Source of the DNA: a virus
DNA: 64,000 nt
Direction: 5' to 3' (one strand)
IMG/VR virus record: IMGVR_UViG_3300035698_017437
Span: 62,001 to 126,000 of that record
The position numbers were made by a program, and so were the translations under genes. The notes under the pieces were generated by a model, which saw only the letters and a program-made list of their open reading frames with translations, was not told where the DNA came from and made no database searches. Shown here one piece after another: positions 36,879-43,549 of this stretch (the first letter of the stretch is position 1; each line of letters begins with the position of its first letter).

Positions 36879-37379
36879 ATGTCTAAAATGACAGTAGAAG
36901 AGAAACAATTGGTTCTAAATAATAAAGTAAAAGCTGGGAAACTTCAGGTATTTATTCCTGAACTATTTGAAACAGTTGTGGAGTTTGGATCAAGAAATGA
37001 TAAAATTGAAACTTTACGAAATAATGCTTCTAAAGCGTTATTCAATCTTCTCTTTCTAACCTTTACTGATGTTGAATGGGTGGTTGATCCTAAAGAAGCC
37101 TCGAAAATAAAATTTGAAGATTTAGATATCAATGATTATACAATGGCTGCTTCCACCTTGATGAAGGAACATTTACGATTCAAACATCTTGTAAGATTGG
37201 GAAATAATAATATCACCAAAGAAAAGGCTTCTATTCTTATCAGTCAAATGTATTCCTCAATGTATGAAAAGGATGTTGAGGTAATGAGAGGGATGTTTCT
37301 TGGGAAAATTCCATATAAAGGAATCACTGAAAAATTAATTCGTGAAGCATTTCCAAATCTTTTACCTCAGGTGAAATAA
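36879..37379 (+). CDS. DUF6433-like conserved T4-type protein
   Basis: 166 residues, start at 36879 (GAGAG ahead). KIETLRNNASKALFNLL near the N-terminus and the C-terminal EVMRGMFLGKIPYKGITEKLIREAFPNLL follow a family conserved in T4-type and cyanophage genomes (DUF6433 as I recall it). Function unknown. Follows an exact late box. Stop overlaps the next ATG. Confidence 0.7.
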   Translation: MSKMTVEEKQLVLNNKVKAGKLQVFIPELFETVVEFGSRNDKIETLRNNASKALFNLLFLTFTDVEWVVDPKEASKIKFEDLDINDYTMAASTLMKEHLRFKHLVRLGNNNITKEKASILISQMYSSMYEKDVEVMRGMFLGKIPYKGITEKLIREAFPNLLPQVK

Positions 37380-37543
37380 TGATAGAGAAATGTGGAAATT
37401 GTAAATTCTGGAAAGAATCTTGGGAATTTGGTTTTCCTATACCTAATGAAGGTTTTTGTAATAGATATCCTGTAGAAAATAAAACAAATAGTTCTCAATA
37501 TTGTGGCGAATTCAAGCCCAAAACGCTTAATGAGGGAAAATAA
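37379..37543 (+). CDS. small four-cysteine protein
   Basis: 54 residues with CGNCKFW, FCNRYP and YCGEF: four cysteines in the pattern of a small zinc or FeS-binding domain found in environmental phages. Function unknown. Confidence 0.6.
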   Translation: MIEKCGNCKFWKESWEFGFPIPNEGFCNRYPVENKTNSSQYCGEFKPKTLNEGK

Positions 37544-37546
37544 TAT

Positions 37547-37813
37547 ATGCCAATTTATACTTTCTCCTGCCAGGAATGTGATGAGATTTGGGAAAACCAA
37601 TTTCTTATTGAGGACCGAGGAATTCCTCTTGATGAACCTTGTCCTTATTGTAACACAAAGGACAAGATTCAAAGGAATATAACTCCTGTTTCTATTGCTC
37701 ATACTTTAACTGTTTTATCAGGGAAAAAAATGGATTCTGAAGTGAAAAACCGAATTGATAAAATCAGGAACACTCCTGGAGCTTCTAAAGAAACCACTCA
37801 ATTACAATTTTAG
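37547..37813 (+). CDS. FmdB-type zinc-ribbon protein 1
   Basis: 88 residues. MPIYTFSCQECDEIW and PCPYCN give the two CxxC knuckles of the FmdB regulatory zinc ribbon. Polar C-terminus. Followed after three bases by a second copy. Confidence 0.75.
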   Translation: MPIYTFSCQECDEIWENQFLIEDRGIPLDEPCPYCNTKDKIQRNITPVSIAHTLTVLSGKKMDSEVKNRIDKIRNTPGASKETTQLQF

Positions 37814-37816
37814 ATT

Positions 37817-38026
37817 ATGATTTATTCTTATCAATGTCCCGATTGTGGGACAATAACAGACAAATTTACATCCAATTATAATTTGAATGCTATTGATTGT
37901 CCCGAATGTAAAGCTTCTAGACAATTGATTGTGTCTGCCCCTAAGATTGTTGCTCATTGTTCTTTCCAATTGAAAGGCCCTGGTTGGGAAGCCGATGGAT
38001 ATTCTTCTGTAAAATCAAATACATAA
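37817..38026 (+). CDS. FmdB-type zinc-ribbon protein 2
   Basis: 69 residues. YSYQCPDCGTI and IDCPECKA form the zinc ribbon; FQLKGPGWEADGYS at the end is the typical FmdB tail. Probably an ancient duplicate of its neighbour. Confidence 0.78.
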   Translation: MIYSYQCPDCGTITDKFTSNYNLNAIDCPECKASRQLIVSAPKIVAHCSFQLKGPGWEADGYSSVKSNT

Positions 38027-38055
38027 CCATAGAAGATGTCTAGGAGCTTGATCAC

Positions 38056-38080
38056 TGAATGATAAATAGTTTTCTATACT
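38056..38080 (+). promoter_or_regulatory. possible middle promoter
   Basis: TGAATGAT 38056-38063, 11-bp gap, TATACTAGCAT from 38075. The same arrangement recurs at 52859. No -35 hexamer. Similar in layout to MotA-dependent promoters, with a different box. Confidence 0.5.
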
Positions 38081-38130
38081 AGCATTCATTTGGATTGGAA
38101 CTCTTCACCTAGACTCACCGAGGTATCAAA

Positions 38131-38565
38131 ATGAGAATAATCACAATTTTAGTTTTTATAACAATTTATTTAATTCCATCAACAGGATATGGAGATTGGA
38201 TAGAAGACTTTGAAATAAACACCGCCGCCCAAGGAATAGAAGTTGCTGTAAGTGGAGCTCTTGAATTAGGAAGATCTCCATATGAAATTTTAGAACATGG
38301 ATTATTGAATTTAGATAATAATCCTCAACGTGTATTGAAAGCTTTATATTGTGAAGGAGTTGATGGAGAAGATATCAAAAAAGCATCAAATGAATTAGAT
38401 ATTTCTGATCTAATTCTTGTATCAGCTTTTGAAAAAAGTATAGCTGAATGTGGAGATGCTGTAGCTGATTCACAGGCATATACTCCTATAAAGGTTTCCT
38501 TTTCTGGACTTCCTTCAATTTCTTCAAAAACAACCTCTAGATTGTCTTCTCCTTCTACATTTTAG
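38131..38565 (+). CDS. exported protein, unknown
   Basis: 144 residues with a signal peptide (MRIITILVFITIYLIPSTGYG, cleavage near residue 21). Mature part helical with two cysteines, then a Ser/Thr-rich tail. Periplasmic or outer location in a Gram-negative host. Function unknown. Confidence 0.65.
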   Translation: MRIITILVFITIYLIPSTGYGDWIEDFEINTAAQGIEVAVSGALELGRSPYEILEHGLLNLDNNPQRVLKALYCEGVDGEDIKKASNELDISDLILVSAFEKSIAECGDAVADSQAYTPIKVSFSGLPSISSKTTSRLSSPSTF

Positions 38566-38580
38566 GATATATATATATAT

Positions 38581-39246
38581 ATGAAACGTTTCACCTCGGT
38601 TGAAGGAATAACCAGAACAAAAGATCCTATTGGAAGAGTTTATAATACTCCAATGGGATCTTTTTATTCAGTCACTACTATATTAGGCAAGACAAAAGAT
38701 ATGTCTGGTCTTGATGAATGGAGAAAAAGAATAGGAAATAAACCTGCTGATAGAATCCTCAAACTTGCTGGTCTTGATGGAACATGTTTTCATGAAATGC
38801 TTGAAGCTTCTTTAGATGGGAAAGAATATACAGGAATACAATATCCAATAGGGAAAAGATTATATAGACAAGCTTATCCTATAGCTAAAAAGAATGTTGG
38901 TCATATATACGCTCAAGAATTATACATTTTTTCTAAAACATTGAAATTAGCTGGTACTGTTGATCTTGTAGCTGATTGGAATGGGATTCCATCAATTATA
39001 GATTTCAAATCTTGTGGATATTTACCGAAAGATGATAGATATATCAAAGACTATTGGATACAAATTTCCCTATATAGACACATGATTGAGGAAATGTATG
39101 GACTATCATGTCCTCAATTAGTTTTATTATTCTCAGCAAAGAAAGTTCAAAGAGCTAAAGTTATTACTTGTCACCACAACAAATATGCGAGGGATACAAT
39201 AGAAAGAGTAAAAGAATGGCGATTATGGTTGACAGAGAATGCGTGA
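38581..39246 (+). CDS. PD-(D/E)XK exonuclease, MGME1/RecB-like
   Basis: 221 residues. GTCFHEMLEASL (His-containing helix), LAGTVDLVADWNGIPSIIDFKSC (Asp...D-x-K, about residues 121-144) and DYWIQISLYRHMI (QxxxY) are the ordered motifs of RecB-type single-strand nucleases, in the MGME1-like subgroup found in T4-type cyanophages. Likely a 5'-3' ssDNA exonuclease for recombination or replication. Ends inside the next promoter. Confidence 0.8.
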   Translation: MKRFTSVEGITRTKDPIGRVYNTPMGSFYSVTTILGKTKDMSGLDEWRKRIGNKPADRILKLAGLDGTCFHEMLEASLDGKEYTGIQYPIGKRLYRQAYPIAKKNVGHIYAQELYIFSKTLKLAGTVDLVADWNGIPSIIDFKSCGYLPKDDRYIKDYWIQISLYRHMIEEMYGLSCPQLVLLFSAKKVQRAKVITCHHNKYARDTIERVKEWRLWLTENA

Positions 39247-39257
39247 TATGTTATAAT
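39229..39257 (+). promoter_or_regulatory. sigma70 promoter
   Basis: TTGACA 39229-39234 in the 3' end of the exonuclease gene, 17-bp spacer, extended -10 TATAAT 39252-39257. Confidence 0.85.
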
Positions 39258-39302
39258 AGTGTATACCGTAAATGAGAAAAACAATTCTAAAGGGTGGTTA
39301 TT

Positions 39303-39464
39303 ATGATTGAATATGAAATTAAAATTGAACGAGCTTTTCCATTATATCCTTCTGAGAAAATAAAAATAGATTTCTGCTTTGCTGACAGTATTAGCGAGGC
39401 AAAACAGGTGATGAATCATATATATGGTGAAATGATATCTTTTATCTATGTTCGGGAGTTTTGA
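39303..39464 (+). CDS. unknown 53-residue protein
   Basis: Small alpha/beta protein (MIEYEIKIERAFPLYPSEK...). AGGGTGG ahead; stop is immediately followed by the next ATG. Function unknown. Confidence 0.5.
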   Translation: MIEYEIKIERAFPLYPSEKIKIDFCFADSISEAKQVMNHIYGEMISFIYVREF

Positions 39465-39674
39465 ATGACAAATATAGAATTTGAAGAAATCTTATCCGGT
39501 CTTGTTCAAGAATATAAACCCTTTGAATCTAAAAAATTGGTATCTTTTCTTCGGAAAGATGATGCTTTAGATTATGATGGTTGGATAGAGTTCTATAAAA
39601 TATTGAATGAGTTGGATAATGGTTTGTGTACTTGGTACGAGGCCTTAGATGATTTATTATTTTTATTAGCATAG
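39465..39674 (+). CDS. unknown acidic protein
   Basis: 69 residues, acidic and helical, with the start directly behind the preceding stop. No family recognised. Confidence 0.5.
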   Translation: MTNIEFEEILSGLVQEYKPFESKKLVSFLRKDDALDYDGWIEFYKILNELDNGLCTWYEALDDLLFLLA

Positions 39675-39717
39675 CGTATAGAAAAGATAAAACACATACT
39701 TCAAAATGGAGAACAAA

Positions 39718-40317
39718 ATGGAATATTCAGTAACTAAAAACGGCAAAAAATTATCTACAGACCTTTATTCCTTTGATGAAGAAACTTTAACATTTTATTC
39801 AAATGAGGACGATCTTGTTTTAGATTTCCATACTTTGTCTGGAGTTACATTCAATACAGGACCATATTGTGTATTCCATACAGGACCATATTGTGTATTC
39901 CATACAGGACCTGAATGTACATTCAATACAGGATATGCTTGTGTATTCACTACAGGATATGCTTGTGTATTCAATACAGGACCATCTTGTGTATTGCATA
40001 CAGGATATGGTTGTGTATTCACTACAGGATATGATTGTACATTCAATACACAAGATGATTGTGTATTCCATACAGGATATGGTTGTGTATTCACTACAGG
40101 ATCATCTTGTGTATTCCATACAGGATCATCTTGTGCAATTGTCCGTAGAGACAATTCTGAAGTTATTATTCCAAAACCTTATGTAGCAATAAAACTGAAT
40201 GATTATGGAGAGAAAGGATTCAAAGAAGTAAAGACGACAAAAACTATCGTTATTGATGGTAAATCTATAGAACTTTCTGAAGAATCTTTTGATGAATTGA
40301 AGGAACAATTGATTTAG
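39718..40317 (+). CDS. octapeptide-repeat protein, copy 2
   Basis: 199 residues, paralogue of the protein at 25057: the same N-terminal domain (EYSVTKNGKKLSTDLYSFDEET), about 12 octapeptide repeats of the form C-V-F-H-T-G-x-x, and the C-terminal AIVRRDNSEVII. Its C-terminus is longer. Repeat units differ by Tyr/Pro at the x positions, so units have been shuffled independently. Starts after GGAGAACAAA but without a visible promoter core. Probable beta-solenoid, role unknown. Confidence 0.7.
   Translation: MEYSVTKNGKKLSTDLYSFDEETLTFYSNEDDLVLDFHTLSGVTFNTGPYCVFHTGPYCVFHTGPECTFNTGYACVFTTGYACVFNTGPSCVLHTGYGCVFTTGYDCTFNTQDDCVFHTGYGCVFTTGSSCVFHTGSSCAIVRRDNSEVIIPKPYVAIKLNDYGEKGFKEVKTTKTIVIDGKSIELSEESFDELKEQLI
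39845..40135 (+). repeat. 24-bp tandem repeats encoding octapeptides
   Basis: About 12 in-frame units of roughly GTATTCCATACAGGATATGG plus four bases; sister array of the one at 25187. Confidence 0.82.
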
Positions 40318-40320
40318 TTG

Positions 40321-40349
40321 TTGATTTCTTATTCTATACATGTTATAAT
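40321..40349 (+). promoter_or_regulatory. sigma70 promoter
   Basis: TTGATT 40321-40326, 17-bp spacer, extended -10 TATAAT 40344-40349. Directly after the repeat-protein stop. Confidence 0.82.
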
Positions 40350-40396
40350 ACGTCATACAGAAAATGATAATACATAATTCAAAATGGAGATTCAAA

Positions 40397-40627
40397 ATGA
40401 AATATTGTATTCTTTGTGTTTTATGTTTATTCCTCCTGAGTGGATGTGGAATAGATCCTCAAGGGGTAGAGGATCATGTAAGAGAAACCTTTCCTCATTC
40501 TAAGATAACACCATTATCTGATTATAGATTTCTTGTTGAATCAGCAGATGTTAAGTATCTTGTATCTTGTATGAAACCATTCAGTGTAGAAATTTCTTCA
40601 ATAAAAAGAGTAGATGATCTTGATTGA
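40397..40627 (+). CDS. putative lipoprotein
   Basis: 76 residues from the ATG after GGAGATTCAAA. MKYCILCVLCLFLLSGCG has a clear lipobox LSGC. The mature domain is short and alpha/beta. Third small lipoprotein in the window. Confidence 0.68.
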   Translation: MKYCILCVLCLFLLSGCGIDPQGVEDHVRETFPHSKITPLSDYRFLVESADVKYLVSCMKPFSVEISSIKRVDDLD

Positions 40628-40871
40628 TCCTTTTTACACATTTAGGACAGAATATAAAAATATGAATCTAATTGAAAAAGACGAAAACATTTCCATTGAT
40701 TTAGAAATCCTTAGTACTGAACTTTACACTTCAGGAAAGGACCAAGTTCTAGATGAGATTGCTAATATGATTCTATACGCTGGAAATCTGATAGAAGAGT
40801 TATATACAGAACTAGAAAATAATCAAGCGGATTGTATCCTTTGTAGAGGATCTTATCCAGAGGAAAACTAA
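40614..40871 (+). CDS. unknown protein
   Basis: 85 residues if started at 40614; a start at 40662 is also possible. Helical, with CILC near the C-terminus. Function unknown. Confidence 0.5.
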   Translation: MILIDPFYTFRTEYKNMNLIEKDENISIDLEILSTELYTSGKDQVLDEIANMILYAGNLIEELYTELENNQADCILCRGSYPEEN

Positions 40872-41102
40872 ATGGAATATCTGAATTACGAAACAGGAGA
40901 AACTCCAGAAAAAGTAGAAACTCTTATTGATCCTAATAAGTTTGAGTTTGGTCCATCTAAAAGAATGGTTGAAGAATCTTTTGATGATTATAAACTCAGA
41001 AGAAAAAGAGAGAAATATCAAATGAAAATGCTCAACCGTAATGGATATTCCCGAAGGAATGCTTCTCAAGGAACTTATCAAAAATTTCCATTACAACCTT
41101 AA
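40872..41102 (+). CDS. unknown basic-tailed protein
   Basis: 76 residues, Tyr/Glu-rich N-terminus and basic C-terminus (KLRRKREKYQMKMLNRNGYSRRN). Begins right after the preceding stop. Function unknown. Confidence 0.5.
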   Translation: MEYLNYETGETPEKVETLIDPNKFEFGPSKRMVEESFDDYKLRRKREKYQMKMLNRNGYSRRNASQGTYQKFPLQP

Positions 41103-41120
41103 AATAAATGAGTTTATCCA

Positions 41121-41261
41121 ATGAAAACTAAAAAATATAATAAACAAGGTAAATTGGATAAACCCATTATTGGTAGAATTCCTGTTGGTCCTCCTACTAA
41201 AGTAATAGATGTTCCAAAGAAGGGGAAAGGATCTTATACCAGAAAGAAAAAACATAAATAG
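41121..41261 (+). CDS. small basic conserved phage protein
   Basis: 46 residues: KPIIGRIPVGPPTKVI followed by GSYTRKKKHK. The GPPTK plus Y-(S/T)-RK-x-KHK pattern occurs in many short T4-type proteins of unknown role. Probably binds nucleic acid by charge. Confidence 0.55.
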   Translation: MKTKKYNKQGKLDKPIIGRIPVGPPTKVIDVPKKGKGSYTRKKKHK

Positions 41262-41265
41262 TATT

Positions 41266-41814
41266 ATGAAAACATATAAACAACTAATACTTGAACTCAG
41301 TCATGGTAAAGCCGCTGTCTTTGCTAAAGATGCTCATTCTGGACAATATAGAAAACTCTCTGGAGAACCATATCTGGTTCATCCTAAAGAAGTAGTCAGA
41401 ATACTCCAAAGATCAGGAGTAAAAGATAAAAATATTTTGATTGCGGCCTGGCTCCACGATGTTTTGGAAGATTCAGATTCCTCTTATAATGATATCAAAA
41501 GAGAATTCAATAAAGAAGTTGCCGATCTTGTCAAAGAAGTATCTTCTATAAAGAAAGATCTCAACCTTGTAGGTAAAGAGAATTATCTTGCCAAGAAAAT
41601 GATTGGAATGTCAGATGGAGCCTTGTTATTGAAACTGTCCGATAGAATCCACAATATTTCTGATTTGTCCTCTATGCCAGGAGATAAGTCATTGAAATAT
41701 TCCCTCCAAACAAGATTTATGATGGATGAATTGAAAAACAAAAGAAAATTGAATAAATCTCACAAGAAACTTGTCAGAAAAATAGAAAAGGTTATAAACA
41801 AGTTTCTCCACTAA
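41266..41814 (+). CDS. MESH1/SpoT-like HD hydrolase with capsid-targeting-like start
   Basis: 182 residues. Begins MKTYKQLILEL, similar to the T4 capsid-targeting decapeptide with an ILE cleavage site. The HD domain follows the (p)ppGpp hydrolase pattern: AKDAHSGQYRKLSGEPYLVHPKEV (first His), AAWLHDVLEDS (HD and ED) and LKLSDRIHN (final Asp). The synthetase half of RelA/SpoT is absent, as in MESH1 small alarmone hydrolases. If packaged and injected it could lower host (p)ppGpp or another pyrophosphorylated nucleotide at the onset of infection. Family fairly sure; packaging inferred. Confidence 0.72.
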   Translation: MKTYKQLILELSHGKAAVFAKDAHSGQYRKLSGEPYLVHPKEVVRILQRSGVKDKNILIAAWLHDVLEDSDSSYNDIKREFNKEVADLVKEVSSIKKDLNLVGKENYLAKKMIGMSDGALLLKLSDRIHNISDLSSMPGDKSLKYSLQTRFMMDELKNKRKLNKSHKKLVRKIEKVINKFLH

Positions 41815-41828
41815 AAGGGTTCTTATAA

Positions 41829-42227
41829 ATGAAGAAAATTATAGTATTATTCTGTTTGATGTTCTTTTATACATCCTCGGCTCAAGCATTCTTTTGGACT
41901 TATGAAGAAAAGGATCCTTATAATATCCTAATGTATGTTGAAGATGATATTGAGGAATGGTTATGTATTCTATATGAATTTGATACCACTAGATTCATAG
42001 GAATAGGAGATCAAGTATTCAAAGAATTTATTGAAACCCATGATCCTGAACCGATGCCCTGGAATGTATATTCTTATGAATGGGAGTGTTTACCTAGAAA
42101 TTGGGAATGGGCTTGGACATGTTTTGACACTTCTGATTGTAATCCTGTTCCTGAACCAGCCACATTGTTGTTATTTGCTATTGGTATTATTGGAATATCC
42201 ATAGGATATAAGAAAAGAATGAAATAA
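41829..42227 (+). CDS. PEP-CTERM sorting-signal protein
   Basis: 132 residues. N-terminal signal peptide (MKKIIVLFCLMFFYTSSAQA, cut near residue 20), a mature region rich in Trp, Glu and Cys, and at the C-terminus PVPEPATLLLFAIGIIGI followed by the basic tail GYKKRMK: the three-part PEP-CTERM signal recognised by exosortase in many Gram-negative, EPS-producing bacteria. The phage must rely on the host exosortase. Possible roles: surface change, exclusion of other phages, or decoy. Phage-borne examples are unusual. Confidence 0.82.
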   Translation: MKKIIVLFCLMFFYTSSAQAFFWTYEEKDPYNILMYVEDDIEEWLCILYEFDTTRFIGIGDQVFKEFIETHDPEPMPWNVYSYEWECLPRNWEWAWTCFDTSDCNPVPEPATLLLFAIGIIGISIGYKKRMK

Positions 42228-42247
42228 ATTTAATTGAGAGATTTACA

Positions 42248-42736
42248 ATGAAAAGGATATCAAATGAGGTTATGAATGAAATTAGGACATATGGAACATT
42301 ATATGGATCAAAAGTGTTTGGTGGATATGTCAACGGTGTAAGTGACTTGGACTTTCTTATATCATATAAAGATTTAGATGAAAATTCTGAAATCAAGAGA
42401 ATGGTAGACTGTGGATCAACAGAAACATTCTATTCCGAAGGTTCAATGAAAAATTGTGAAGAATTCGTATCCTTCAAATCCTTTAATGATATGGAAACTC
42501 CTCCTATCAACCTTGTTGTGTTTTCAGATATAGAACTTCTTGAATCATATAAAGAAGCAACCAAGGTGATGATTGCTATGAAAGAGATTCCATCTATAGA
42601 GAATATTATCAAGAATAAGGAAAAGAGGATTCAATTGTTCCAATATCTAGTGAATCTATTAGATACTAGAAATCCTCTTACATTATCACCTACAAAACCA
42701 CCTACAACTTATCCAGATGATGATATACCGTTCTAA
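42248..42736 (+). CDS. nucleotidyltransferase-like protein 3
   Basis: 162 residues with YGSKVFGGYVNGVSDLDFLIS near residues 19-39, the GS...DxD active-site signature of polymerase-beta-type enzymes, in a minimal (MNT-like) size. The rest is helical with a Pro/Thr-rich tail. Could be an antitoxin- or repair-type enzyme. Last gene before a strong terminator. Confidence 0.65.
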   Translation: MKRISNEVMNEIRTYGTLYGSKVFGGYVNGVSDLDFLISYKDLDENSEIKRMVDCGSTETFYSEGSMKNCEEFVSFKSFNDMETPPINLVVFSDIELLESYKEATKVMIAMKEIPSIENIIKNKEKRIQLFQYLVNLLDTRNPLTLSPTKPPTTYPDDDIPF

Positions 42737-42758
42737 AATAAAATATTCTAAAATTTCC

Positions 42759-42796
42759 TGGCTCATGTTGATTTATTTCAATATGGGCCATTTTTG
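42759..42796 (+). terminator. rho-independent terminator
   Basis: 13-bp stem with two G-T pairs (42759-42771 with 42778-42790), six-base loop, then TTTTTG. Ends the early/accessory block. Confidence 0.85.
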
Positions 42797-42801
42797 TTTA
42801 C

Positions 42802-42809
42802 TATAAATA
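42802..42809 (+). promoter_or_regulatory. late promoter box TATAAATA
   Basis: Exact late box directly after the terminator, 34 bases before the gene at 42836; likely opens the late appendage block. Confidence 0.75.
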
Positions 42810-42835
42810 ATATTGAAATAAAACATGGAGGATTT

Positions 42836-43099
42836 ATGTTAGAAAATAGAGATTTACCCACACAATGGAAGAGTGAAGTTGATATTTTAGGTTTGAGGGG
42901 ACAAATACTTCAAAAAGATCAAGAATTGATAAACAAGGAACAATCTATAGTTGACCTGAAATCTATAATTCTTCAAACAGAATCTTCTAGCTTAGTTGCT
43001 ATCCAAGAGAAACTGTTTTCTGATATCTTGAATGATTTAGATATAAAAGGTTCCATAAAAGGCATAAATAATGGATCAATTTCTATTGAAATTGAATAA
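42836..43099 (+). CDS. unknown late protein
   Basis: 87 residues from the ATG after GGAGG. Central coiled-coil-like helix (QILQKDQELINKEQSIVDLKS) and a short Gly/Ser tail. First late gene; maybe a virion or chaperone component. Confidence 0.55.
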   Translation: MLENRDLPTQWKSEVDILGLRGQILQKDQELINKEQSIVDLKSIILQTESSSLVAIQEKLFSDILNDLDIKGSIKGINNGSISIEIE

Positions 43100-43101
43100 A
43101 T

Positions 43102-43109
43102 CATAAATA
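43102..43109 (+). promoter_or_regulatory. late promoter-like box CATAAATA
   Basis: One mismatch to TATAAATA, 14 bases before the gene at 43123. Confidence 0.4.
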
Positions 43110-43122
43110 ATAATATAAGAAA

Positions 43123-43521
43123 ATGGAAAAAAACACTTGTAATTATCCTGACTGTGCTAGAGAATGTGGCGAGCATAGTCTAATGACAAATAGAGTTGCT
43201 AATGTCGAAAAGGATTGTGCTATACTCAAGAAAGGTTTTACTCCTCTAGCTCTTGATCAAGCAAGAAACCAAGGTAGAGTGAATACTTTCATGATGATAT
43301 CTGGTTCGGCACTTACAGTTTTATGTGGAGTGGCTTCAGTAGCTCTAATCCAAATAGCTGAACACAAAACCCAATATTATAATGACATGAAAGAAATGAG
43401 AGATTCCATTCATAAAGTTGAAAAAGAACATATTCAATCACTTACGGGAATATATAGAGTGATTGGAGATATATCTACAGATGTAAAAATATTACTAGAA
43501 AAAGAAAAATCAAAAGAATAA
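43123..43521 (+). CDS. membrane/coiled-coil protein with Cys-rich start
   Basis: 132 residues: N-terminal CNYPDCARECGEHS, central hydrophobic segment (about 59-79) and a charged helix at the end (MKEMRDSIHKVEKEHI). Resembles small phage proteins sometimes placed near lysis or tail genes, but no firm family. Confidence 0.52.
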   Translation: MEKNTCNYPDCARECGEHSLMTNRVANVEKDCAILKKGFTPLALDQARNQGRVNTFMMISGSALTVLCGVASVALIQIAEHKTQYYNDMKEMRDSIHKVEKEHIQSLTGIYRVIGDISTDVKILLEKEKSKE

Positions 43522-43549
43522 CATTTATATCCATTAAGGAGAACAAATT

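Noticed and set aside
39795-40154. Reverse-strand repeat frame and forward shadow frames in the second repeat gene
   Set aside because: Same reason; the forward frame has the matching N- and C-terminal domains of its paralogue.
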